Below are positions 1 to 5,476 of a stretch of DNA of 5,532 nt, piece by piece. Below the pieces are notes generated by a model, which was not told the origin of the DNA, did no database searches, and saw only the letters and a program-made list of their open reading frames with translations. Every line of letters begins with the position of its first letter. Position 1 is the first letter of the stretch. Origin of the DNA: an uncultured Nocardiopsis sp. (GTDB lineage: Bacteria > Actinomycetota > Actinomycetes > Streptosporangiales > Streptosporangiaceae); assembly GCA_937957845.1 (NCBI GenBank), contig CALGOD010000297.1:1-5532 (forward strand), in the 5' to 3' direction. The position numbers and the translations under genes were made by a program.

Positions 1-2002
1 CTCCTTGGAGCCGTTTGTTGGCCTCGTCCACCAGGAAGAGCCATCCCCCGACCAGTCTCGCCCCCACCCTTTTCCGCTCGACCTCTGTCTCCTGGTCGAA
101 AAGGCGTTCCCTGGCGAAGAGGCGGATGATGTCGTGGAACCGGTAACGGGGGTCTCCGGAGGCGTCGATGCTCACGACGTCCAGCATCTGGGCGTCGACC
201 AACGGCTCCATCAGGTCCAGGGCGTAGGGCCGGTGGTCGTCCAGGAGCGCCCCCGCGATCCATCCCGGCTGGCTGGGCCCGTCGGCCAAGGCCAGAAGAC
301 GCAGGATTCGACGGGTCCGATCGTCCATTCCGTCATAGGTCAACGACAGGCTCGCCCGTACCGTCATCTCCCCGTGGGCCAGTTCGTCCAGCCGATGCCG
401 TTCGTCGGACAGGCGGTTGACCATGGACGCGAGCGACCAGTGACTTCGGGCCGCCAGGCGCGCGGCGACGATGCGCAGCGCGAGGGGGAGCTGTCCGACC
501 GCGCGTACGAGGGCGACGGCCGCGGCGGGTTCGGCGTCCACACGTCCCGCTCCGACCACACTGCGCAGCAGGTCCACGGACTGTTCCTGGGAGAGGACGT
601 CGAGCTCGACCATCCGCGCGCCGGGGATGCCCGTGAGCCTGGCCCGGCTGGTGACGATCACCCCGCAGCCGGGATGGCCCGGCAACAAGGCGGTGACCTG
701 GCTCTCGGAGGCCGCGTCGTCGAGGACGACGAGAATCCTGCGCTGGGAGAGCAGGCTCCGGTACATCTCAGCGCGTTCGTCCCGTGAGTCGGGTATGGAC
801 TGGCCCGGGATACCAAGAGCACGCAGGAAGCGCCCGAGGACGTCGGTGCTCTCCATGGGCTGTTCCCGGCTGCCCCTCAGGTCACAGTAGAGCTGGCCGT
901 CGGGGAAGGAGTCCTCACCCAGCCGGTGTGCCACGTGCGTGGCCAGGGCGCTCTTGCCGACTCCGGGTCTGCCGATGAGGACGGCCACGCCCACGGCCCG
1001 GCCGCGTTCCCCGCCCAGCAGGCAGGATTCGACCGCGTCGATCCACTCGGTACGACCGACGAAGTCCGCGCTGTCAGCGGGAAGTTGGCGGGGACGGACG
1101 TCGGACCCCGTGGCTCTGGCCTCGGTGGCGGTGGCGACAGCTGTGTCAGTGTCAGTGTCGGCAACGAGAGTGGAGGCAGCGGGCACCGGTTGTGCGCCGG
1201 GAGGATCCGACGGTGTTGTCGGGGGAGCGAGGACGATGAGGGGTTCGGGTTCCTCACGGAGCCGCAGCTGCGCATCGCCCGAGAGGATCGCGGCCTCCAG
1301 GGAGCGCAGCTCCTCTCCCGGTTCCAGTCCGAGTTCCTCGATGAGCAGTTCGCGTCCGCGCCGATAGGTCTCCAGGGCCTCGGCCCGACGGCCGGAGCGG
1401 TACAGGGCGAGCATCAACTGTCCGCGCAGTCTCTCCCGCAGGGGATGCTCTTGGACCAGGGCGGTGATCTCACCGATGAGGAGGTGATGACGTCCGAGGC
1501 CCAACTCGATGTCGAGGTAGGTCTCGGTGAGGTTGGTGCGGCTCTCGTCCAGTCGGGCCGCCTTGGTGGCGAGCAGCCCGCTGGACACTCCGCTGAGCGC
1601 GGGTCCGCGCCACAGGGCGACCGCCTCCCTGAGCAATGCCGCGGACTCGGCCGCCCTCCCCTCACGGGCGACGACGTCGGCCTCCTCCGCGAGGGTCCGG
1701 GCCCTGTGCATGTCGATGAGTTCGGTATCGACACGGAGTACGTACCCCGGCGGTTGGGTGACCAGTTCGGCACTGGTCTGGGCGAGGCTCTTACGCAGGC
1801 GGGAGACACAGATCTGCACCTGGGTGCGTGCGGTCTCCGGGGGCCCCTCATCCCAGATCGCGTCGACGAGATAGTCGGTGGAGACCACGTGCCCCGCTTC
1901 CAGAAGCAGAGCGCAGAGGATGACCTGTTGACGGCCGGGAGGAATCCGCACCGGACCTGCGGAGGAGTCGACCTGAAGATGGCCGAGAATACGGAAGATC
2001 AG
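1..2002 (-). CDS. AfsR/SARP-family transcriptional regulator (BTAD + NB-ARC), C-terminus cut off by window edge
   Basis: DNA-binding activator of the streptomycete antibiotic regulatory protein class with a STAND-type ATPase; 667 residues are present and the frame runs off the left edge. Residues 1-93 form the OmpR-like winged helix (opening MIFRILGHLQV, ending PPGYVLRVD with Y87). Residues ~97-245 are the BTAD all-helical domain (ALYRSGRRAEALETYRRGR, LGLEPGEELR). Residues ~246-308 are a Pro/Ala/Thr-rich linker containing an Asp-Thr repeat. NB-ARC begins at DFVGR (F314), with Walker A GRPGVGKS (344-351, K350), Walker B RILVVLDDA (422-430), a QLPLAL motif (504-509) and an MHD-like RFHD (621-624). 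AfsR-type relatives usually continue into TPR repeats of several hundred residues, which would lie outside the window. In this family ATP binding gates promoter binding; all P-loop residues are intact. Start chosen as CTG at 2002-2000 because it gives the canonical family N-terminus after a well-spaced ribosome site; the next standard start, GTG at 1954, would remove part of the winged helix. The target genes are unknown; the divergent SnoaL-like gene is the obvious candidate. Confidence 0.95.
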   Translation of the reverse strand, partial: MIFRILGHLQVDSSAGPVRIPPGRQQVILCALLLEAGHVVSTDYLVDAIWDEGPPETARTQVQICVSRLRKSLAQTSAELVTQPPGYVLRVDTELIDMHRARTLAEEADVVAREGRAAESAALLREAVALWRGPALSGVSSGLLATKAARLDESRTNLTETYLDIELGLGRHHLLIGEITALVQEHPLRERLRGQLMLALYRSGRRAEALETYRRGRELLIEELGLEPGEELRSLEAAILSGDAQLRLREEPEPLIVLAPPTTPSDPPGAQPVPAASTLVADTDTDTAVATATEARATGSDVRPRQLPADSADFVGRTEWIDAVESCLLGGERGRAVGVAVLIGRPGVGKSALATHVAHRLGEDSFPDGQLYCDLRGSREQPMESTDVLGRFLRALGIPGQSIPDSRDERAEMYRSLLSQRRILVVLDDAASESQVTALLPGHPGCGVIVTSRARLTGIPGARMVELDVLSQEQSVDLLRSVVGAGRVDAEPAAAVALVRAVGQLPLALRIVAARLAARSHWSLASMVNRLSDERHRLDELAHGEMTVRASLSLTYDGMDDRTRRILRLLALADGPSQPGWIAGALLDDHRPYALDLMEPLVDAQMLDVVSIDASGDPRYRFHDIIRLFARERLFDQETEVERKRVGARLVGGWLFLVDEANKRLQG

Positions 2003-2017
2003 GAGAATCTCCTCCCC
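2000..2017 (-). promoter_or_regulatory. Ribosome binding site and probable CTG start of the SARP gene, within an inverted repeat
   Basis: Read on the minus strand, GGGGAGGAG (2017-2009) is followed by six bases and then CTG (2002-2000), ideal Shine-Dalgarno spacing. The frame is closed upstream by TGA at 2041-2039 and contains no ATG, GTG or TTG between that stop and codon 17. An in-frame ATT (2008-2006) is too close to the ribosome site. The 13 bases 2001-2013 are a palindrome (AGGAGA-T-TCTCCT), so in RNA the Shine-Dalgarno sequence can pair with the bases just before and into the start codon. Confidence 0.6.
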
Positions 2018-2091
2018 TGCCGACCGATCCAGCCCTGGTCAATCCCTACATCAACAGGCCGAAACGCGCAGATCGCTCTTACACATAAGTG

Positions 2092-2120
2092 CCTTTACCA
2101 TCTATCACTTTTCATCTCAA
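2092..2120 (-). promoter_or_regulatory. Candidate sigma-70-like promoter for the SARP gene
   Basis: On the minus strand TTGAGA (2120-2115, five of six bases of the -35 consensus) is followed after exactly 17 bases by TAAAGG (2097-2092, a weak -10). It lies in the most AT-rich stretch of the window and would give a leader of roughly 80 bases before the CTG start. No other pair of hexamers nearby scores as well by eye, but the -10 match is poor, so this is a proposal only. Confidence 0.35.
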
Positions 2121-2161
2121 AAATCGACGAAACACTGTGCGGAGCAGTGGTGACACCGAGC

Positions 2162-2180
2162 GTGATAGCGCCTTGATAGT
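2162..2180 (+). promoter_or_regulatory. Tandem TGATAG repeats with 11-bp period; candidate SARP operator
   Basis: GTGATAG (2162-2168) and TTGATAG (2173-2179) are direct repeats exactly 11 bp apart; the two 11-mers share 8 of 11 positions. A weaker relative, GTGACA, begins 12 bp earlier at 2150. A third exact GTGATAG is present on the minus strand at 2108-2102, facing the SARP gene. SARP proteins are known to bind direct heptamer repeats spaced at about one helical turn next to the -35 region. Here the repeats lie ~110 bases upstream of the SnoaL-like start. No convincing -10 box follows at the expected distance, which weakens the assignment. Confidence 0.35.
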
Positions 2181-2194
2181 GGCGGAATACCGCC
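2181..2194. promoter_or_regulatory. Short perfect inverted repeat in the divergent promoter region
   Basis: GGCGG-AATA-CCGCC is a five-base-pair inverted repeat with a four-base centre, placed directly after the second TGATAG repeat. It could be a small operator or a hairpin in the leader of the SnoaL-like gene. It is short enough to arise by chance in high-GC DNA. Confidence 0.25.
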
Positions 2195-2291
2195 TTCCCA
2201 CATGATCTGAAGTGGACCCGCAGGACCTCGTCGTTTTATCGAAACGCAACATGACCGAGGAGCGGAAGGCCGAAAGGGAGGGGTTTTCGAG

Positions 2292-2696
2292 ATGCCTGCC
2301 GGCGGAGACCACATCAGGTCCCCCGCGCCGAGTGCGGCCCTCACCGCCGCCGGAGTGGACCACGTACGCCTGTTCTACCACTATCTGGATTCCCAGGACG
2401 TCGAGGGCTACCTGTCCCTGCTCTCGGAGAAGGTGCAGCTCAGACACCCCGGCGCCGTCTTCATACGCGGACATGAGCAGGCCGCGGATTTCCACGAAGC
2501 GCAGTCGCGCCTTTCGGGGACGCACACCCTGTACCAGGTTTTCGGCCAGGCTTCGCACGTCGTGGCGATCGGTCGCTTCATCAGGGCCTCCTTCCCGCGC
2601 ACCGCCTCCGGAGAACCCTCCGACGTCGACTTCGCCGACGTCTTCGTCCTGGACGCCGACGGACTCATCCTCGGGCAGCGCCGCTTCCTTCACTGA
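2292..2696 (+). CDS. SnoaL-like / NTF2-like fold small protein
   Basis: A 134-residue soluble protein of the cone-shaped NTF2-like alpha+beta barrel superfamily, which includes SnoaL-type polyketide cyclases, limonene-epoxide hydrolases and many ligand-binding proteins. After a ~20-residue polar N-terminal extension, the typical first helix and loop are visible (VRLFYHYLDSQDVEGYLSLL, ~25-44). A strand and loop follow (KVQLRHPGAVFIRGHEQ, ~47-63), then the closing strands (DFADVFVLDADGLILGQRRF, ~113-132). The length is normal for a single-domain member. Start is ATG at 2292, preceded by a purine-rich ribosome site AAAGGGAGGGG (2273-2283) with 8-base spacing. The gene is divergent from the SARP gene, with 289 bases between the two starts, and shares its control region, so it is a likely regulatory target. 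The fold alone does not fix the activity: cyclase, hydrolase or non-enzymatic binding protein all remain possible. No signal peptide or membrane segment is seen. Confidence 0.85.
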   Translation: MPAGGDHIRSPAPSAALTAAGVDHVRLFYHYLDSQDVEGYLSLLSEKVQLRHPGAVFIRGHEQAADFHEAQSRLSGTHTLYQVFGQASHVVAIGRFIRASFPRTASGEPSDVDFADVFVLDADGLILGQRRFLH

Positions 2697-2707
2697 AGTG
2701 CCGGACG

Positions 2708-2822
2708 CGTACTCCCGCCCGTCGGACCACCGCCCCTGGCCACAACCGGCCAATCCGGCTCCCCGGAGCGGCCCTGAAGCCGCCGCTTCGACAGGGTCGT
2801 GGCCTTTGAGCGCGGAGGCGAA
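2708..2822 (+). repeat. Diverged direct repeat, copy A (decayed copy of the upstream region of the gene at 4760)
   Basis: Positions 2721-2797 align without gaps to 4644-4720 with 59 of 77 bases identical by hand count; the inner 50 bases (2748-2797 against 4671-4720) match at 40 of 50. Weaker similarity extends left to about 2708 and right to AGGCGAA at 2816-2822, which matches 4744-4750 after a five-base indel. The -10-like TAGAGT of copy B is CAGGGT here and the inverted repeat has lost its innermost pair, as expected for a promoter no longer under selection. Confidence 0.8.
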
Positions 2823-2825
2823 CCG

Positions 2826-2915
2826 GTGAGTCTTTCCCGATCACCGCCTTCGGTCTCCGGTGGACGTCCCCCCTCTCCCGACCGCCGTCCCCGCCCACCG
2901 GATCTTCGTGGTGAC
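2826..2915 (+). pseudogene. Truncated, frameshifted relic of the 5' end of a YqiJ-like membrane protein gene
   Basis: Directly after repeat copy A the similarity continues into sequence matching the first ~30 codons of the intact gene at 4760. ACCGCCTTCGG (2843-2853) is identical to 4778-4788, and GGATCTTCGTGGT (2900-2912) is identical to 4839-4851, the codons for the end of the first membrane helix. Between them the spacing is four bases shorter than in the intact gene, and one more base is lost before the first block, so no single frame is kept. A GTG at 2826 sits near the ATG of the intact copy. Similarity fades by about 2915, and the stop codon of the MFS gene on the other strand lies 85 bases further on. 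Read as a dead fragment; a shared noncoding element is the alternative. Confidence 0.55.
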
Positions 2916-2999
2916 GGGGACCACGTCCGACCGACACCTCCCCCGGGTCTTCGTCGAGCCCCTCTTCCTGCGATTCCCCACACGGCCGACAGCCCGGGT
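2916..2999. other. Intergenic gap between the gene relic and the MFS stop codon
   Basis: No open frame with family features, no RNA gene and no convincing terminator hairpin with a U-tract were seen here. The absence of a clear terminator is notable because the SnoaL-like and MFS genes converge on this stretch. Confidence 0.5.
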
Positions 3000-4307
3000 T
3001 CACAGGTCCCCGCGCGCGTCGTCACCGCTGTTCGCGGTCTCCCGTTCGCCCGCCCTCGCCAGCACACGGCGTAGGGAGGGGGCGGCCAGTATCAGGCCGA
3101 GGAGGATCAGGGCCCCTGACGTGAGGGGTACGTAGAACAGTTCCACGCGTCCGATGAGACCGCCGGCGAACGCCCCGAGGGGCGCCATCCCGAAGCCGAG
3201 CACCTGCACACAGGACATCACCCGGCCCAGATGGGTTGCCGGGACGATGACCTGCACGGCTCCGAGAACCGTGATGTTGGAGACCGCCATCGCCGCGCCC
3301 AACAGCAGCCAGGCCAGAGCGGCGACGTAGGCGTGGGGAGCCAGACCGAAACCCGCACAGCACAGACCCATCGTGGTGAAGGCCGCCATCACCACGGGGA
3401 AACGGCCCGCCCTCGCCACGAGACGACTCGCCAGCCCCGCACCGATGAGGGCCCCCACGGCGGAGGAGGCCAGGAACACCCCGTAGAGCGCCTCGGGTAC
3501 ACCGAAGTGCTCCTGGACGAGGAGGACCAGGACACCGGCCTGGGAGACGAAGGCCATGTTCGTGACCACGTTGAACACGACCGTGGCGCGAAAGGACCGG
3601 TCGCCGAACACGAAGCGCAGACCTTCGCCCATGTCCACGAACACCGAGCGTGCGGCGTCGTCCCGGTCCCCCTCCCCCGGTGCGCCCCCGGGCCGGCGTA
3701 CCGCCGACGGCAGGCCGAGCAGGACGAACGCGCCGAGGAGGTAGGCTCCCGCGTTCACCGCCAACGGTAGGAAGGCGGCCACCACGAACAGGAGACCCGC
3801 CAACGGAGCGCCGGCGAAGTCCTCGGTGACGGTCTTGCCCCCCACGAGCCTTCCGTTGGCACGGTCCAGGTCCTCCGTGGGGACCAAGGCGGGCAGGATC
3901 GCCCTCCCCGCCAGGTCGTAGAAGACCTCGCAGAGCATCACCGTGAACATCACGGCGTACAGCGCCCACACGGCGGCGTTCTCCGTGGCCACCAGGCCGG
4001 CGAAGACGAGGAGCGCGCCGCCCCTGACCAGGTTGGCGGCCACCATGAGCCGCCCGCGGTCGACACGGTCCACGATCACCCCGGCCACCAGGCCGAACAA
4101 CAGCCAGGGGAGGAAGCGGGCCACCATGAGCCCCGACACCAGCAGCGGGTCGTTGGTGAGCATCGCCGCCACCATGGGCAGCGCCGTGAGCATGACACCG
4201 TCGGCCAGGTTGGCGGCCAGACTGCCCGCCCAGAACCGGTGGAAGGCGCGACTCAGGGGGGTTCTCGGCCTCTCGGCGCTCTGCCGGGCGGAGGGCGGGT
4301 CGTTCAC
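3000..4307 (-). CDS. MFS transporter, DHA3/EntS-like exporter (12 predicted membrane helices)
   Basis: A 435-residue inner-membrane secondary transporter that would exchange protons for a small molecule, most likely exporting it. After a polar cytoplasmic N-terminus (1-24) there are about twelve hydrophobic segments in two halves, split by a charged central loop (~202-225, rich in Asp/Arg/Gly). The motif-A loop between helices 2 and 3 reads GVIVDRVDRGR (76-86). The features LVPTEDLDRANGRL (~141-154), GAPLAGLLF (~166-174) and THLGRVMS (~358-365) are typical of the MFS_3 branch that includes EntS and Mef-type macrolide exporters. The C-terminus is hydrophilic. Start is GTG at 4307-4305, with GAAGGA (4320-4315) seven bases upstream. 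The substrate cannot be told from sequence. The nearby SARP and SnoaL-like genes suggest export of, or resistance to, a natural product, but the gene is not co-oriented with the SnoaL-like gene and could serve an unrelated purpose. It lies between the two copies of a diverged direct repeat. Confidence 0.92.
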   Translation of the reverse strand: MNDPPSARQSAERPRTPLSRAFHRFWAGSLAANLADGVMLTALPMVAAMLTNDPLLVSGLMVARFLPWLLFGLVAGVIVDRVDRGRLMVAANLVRGGALLVFAGLVATENAAVWALYAVMFTVMLCEVFYDLAGRAILPALVPTEDLDRANGRLVGGKTVTEDFAGAPLAGLLFVVAAFLPLAVNAGAYLLGAFVLLGLPSAVRRPGGAPGEGDRDDAARSVFVDMGEGLRFVFGDRSFRATVVFNVVTNMAFVSQAGVLVLLVQEHFGVPEALYGVFLASSAVGALIGAGLASRLVARAGRFPVVMAAFTTMGLCCAGFGLAPHAYVAALAWLLLGAAMAVSNITVLGAVQVIVPATHLGRVMSCVQVLGFGMAPLGAFAGGLIGRVELFYVPLTSGALILLGLILAAPSLRRVLARAGERETANSGDDARGDL

Positions 4308-4627
4308 GAAGGCGTCCTTCTCACAGCGCGGGGGCGTTCAGACCGACAACAGACTGGCCCGCGCGGGTCAAACCACGGTCACAGGATCCCTGTCCTCGCC
4401 GGCCTCATGGTGGGACGAGAACGCGTCCGCGCTGCCCAGGGACCTCCGGAGTGCGGGCGAACCTGACCGCTTCCGGCCACACCGGAACTCGTCGGTGGCC
4501 GTCTCGCCCGCCGACGTCGAACAGACCCGTGTCACCGTCCGAGAGCCGGCGTTCCGACTGCTCGGTCCCGCTGCCGACTCGGTGAGGCCGTGGGCGGGTC
4601 CGTCCTCATCCGGTGAGGTCCCGTATG
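4308..4627. other. Divergent intergenic region upstream of the MFS gene; no gene recognised
   Basis: No coding frame here has recognisable family features or a start with a good ribosome site; the open frames crossing it are unlabelled by-products of GC bias. Sites seen: a TTGACC -35-like hexamer on the minus strand (4371-4366) without a good -10; a perfect palindrome CCCGCGCGGG (4358-4367) overlapping it; an interrupted palindrome ACAGG-ATC-CCTGT (4381-4393); and two hairpins at 4471-4515, listed separately. The first palindrome lies where a repressor of the MFS gene could bind. Confidence 0.45.
4471..4515. other. Pair of adjacent inverted repeats in the intergenic region
   Basis: TTCCGG-CCACA-CCGGAA (4471-4487) is a perfect six-base-pair inverted repeat with a five-base centre. 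Three bases later GTCGGTGG (4491-4498) can pair with CCGCCGAC (4508-4515) through eight pairs including one G-U, around a nine-base loop. They are not followed by a U-rich tract on either strand and are over 160 bases from the nearest start codon. They could be binding sites or part of a small RNA; no function can be assigned. Confidence 0.3.
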
Positions 4628-4750
4628 CCTACTCTGGGCACCCGTCGCATCACCGCGCCCGGCCGTGATCGGCCGATCCGCTTCCCCGGGGCGGCTCCGA
4701 AGCCGCCGTTTCGGTAGAGTTCCGGCACGATCACGACTCTCGAAGGCGAA
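4628..4750 (+). repeat. Direct repeat, copy B (intact upstream region of the YqiJ-like gene)
   Basis: This is the functional-looking partner of the decayed block at 2708-2822; 4644-4720 and 2721-2797 align without gaps. The copies are in the same orientation, 1923 bases apart, and enclose the relic and the whole MFS gene. Identity near 77% means the duplication is old, or that one copy came from a related locus. Confidence 0.8.
4690..4720 (+). promoter_or_regulatory. Candidate promoter of the YqiJ-like gene with an overlapping inverted repeat
   Basis: TAGAGT (4715-4720) matches four of six -10 bases and lies 39 bases before the start codon. There is no TTGACA-like hexamer at the normal distance; instead a perfect seven-base-pair inverted repeat, GGCGGCT-CCGA-AGCCGCC (4690-4707), covers the -35 position. 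A second overlapping repeat, CCGAA (4697-4701) with TTCGG (4710-4714), reaches the -10. This layout suits an activator-dependent or repressed promoter, or an alternative sigma factor. The ribosome site GAAGG (4748-4752) precedes the ATG by seven bases. Confidence 0.4.
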
Positions 4751-4759
4751 GGTGGATGG

Positions 4760-5401
4760 ATGGGATTGTTCCTGAGCACCGCCTTCGGGTTCCCGACGGT
4801 CGTCCTCACCCCGTTGCTGATCGTCGTCGCCGCCTACTGGATCTTCGTGGTCATCGGCGCGGCCGACCTGGACCTGCTCGACGGTGTGGACGCCGACGGC
4901 GACACCGTGGGCCTGAGCGCCGTCATGGGCCGCGTGGGGTTGGGGCGGATACCGGTCACGGTGGCGTTGAGCGTCCTCGTGTGCGTCGCCTGGTTCGTGA
5001 GCATGTTGGGGAGCATCATGACCGGTCTGCTGGACACCACCTCCACGCCCCTGCTGCTCGCCTTGGGCGCGGTGGTCCTGCTGATCGCGGTCGTGGCCGC
5101 GTGGGCGGTCACCAGCGGACTGGTCATGTCCGTCCAACGCTTCCTCCCCGAGCGTGGCGGCGACTCCAAACACGAACTGGTCGGGCGTACCTGTGTGATC
5201 CGTATCGGCGAGGCCACCGAGGGCTTCGGACAGGCCGAGATCACCACCGCCGGCGGCGCCTCGATCTCCATTCCGGTGCGCACCATCGGCGGAGAGGTCC
5301 TGCCGCTGGGCAGCACCGCCCTGATCTTCGAGCACCGCGACGAGGACGACGTCTTCCTCGTCACCCACCTCGATCCGGCGCTGGATCCCGGCCGGGACTG
5401 A
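4760..5401 (+). CDS. YqiJ-like membrane protein with C-terminal OB/NfeD-like domain (flotillin-associated family)
   Basis: A 213-residue integral membrane protein resembling Escherichia coli YqiJ (DUF1449-type). YqiJ is encoded with the flotillin-like YqiK and is thought to act with it in membrane microdomain organisation. Three hydrophobic segments are visible: ~10-34 (ending YWIFVVIGA), ~66-92 (after GLGRIP, a turn shared with YqiJ) and ~97-125. Between the first two lies an acidic loop (LDLLDGVDADGD). Residues ~138-206 form a small beta-rich soluble domain beginning HELVGRTCVI and ending ALIFEHRDEDDVFLVTHLDPAL, as expected for the OB fold that closes this family. The length matches the family. 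The ATG at 4760 has a good ribosome site, and the codons after it match the relic at 2826. It is probably the first gene of an operon with a flotillin to the right of the window; that partner is not seen here. Confidence 0.85.
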   Translation: MGLFLSTAFGFPTVVLTPLLIVVAAYWIFVVIGAADLDLLDGVDADGDTVGLSAVMGRVGLGRIPVTVALSVLVCVAWFVSMLGSIMTGLLDTTSTPLLLALGAVVLLIAVVAAWAVTSGLVMSVQRFLPERGGDSKHELVGRTCVIRIGEATEGFGQAEITTAGGASISIPVRTIGGEVLPLGSTALIFEHRDEDDVFLVTHLDPALDPGRD

Positions 5402-5413
5402 CGACCCCGTCTC

Positions 5414-5433
5414 TCCCTTTCTCCTCAAAGGGA
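5414..5433 (+). terminator. Hairpin 12 bases after the YqiJ-like stop codon
   Basis: TCCCTTT (5414-5420) pairs perfectly with AAAGGGA (5427-5433) around the loop CTCCTC. The stem is AT-richer than its surroundings and no U-tract follows, so it is a weak candidate terminator or an mRNA 3'-end or processing structure rather than a clear intrinsic terminator. Confidence 0.35.
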
Positions 5434-5462
5434 TGCGATATCCGAGTGGTACGCGGAACCAT

Positions 5463-5476
5463 TCGCCTTCGGGCGG
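5463..5476 (+). other. UUCG-tetraloop hairpin
   Basis: CGCC-TTCG-GGCG (5464-5475) forms a four-base-pair stem closed by C-G around the extra-stable UUCG tetraloop, extended by one U-G pair. Together with the hairpin at 5414 it may attenuate transcription or protect the 3' end. The remaining sequence to 5532 holds no recognised gene. The frame from ATG at 5433 stays open to the edge, but its start is buried in the preceding hairpin and its sequence is not flotillin-like. Confidence 0.3.

Noticed and set aside
926..2176. Plus-strand open frame of 416 codons over the SARP gene, and a similar one at 5-787
   Set aside because: They are codon-aligned antisense shadows of the SARP gene, with no family features; the minus strand carries clear BTAD and NB-ARC motifs.
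2181..2194. GGCGG-AATA-CCGCC as an intrinsic terminator
   Set aside because: No U-tract follows and it lies inside a divergent promoter region, so at most it is an operator or leader hairpin.
2212..2829. Longer plus-strand frame overlapping the SnoaL-like gene
   Set aside because: The product is rich in Arg, Ser and Pro with no fold features; the frame starting at 2292 has the NTF2-like pattern and a strong ribosome site.
3022..3969. Alternative minus-strand frame of 315 codons inside the MFS gene
   Set aside because: It is a Gly/Arg-rich out-of-frame shadow; the frame 3000-4307 encodes the membrane helices.
2708..4750. The direct repeats as attachment sites of an integrated element
   Set aside because: The copies are only about 77% identical and include a gene start, there is no integrase or tRNA, and the enclosed DNA holds one exporter. 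An old duplication fits better.
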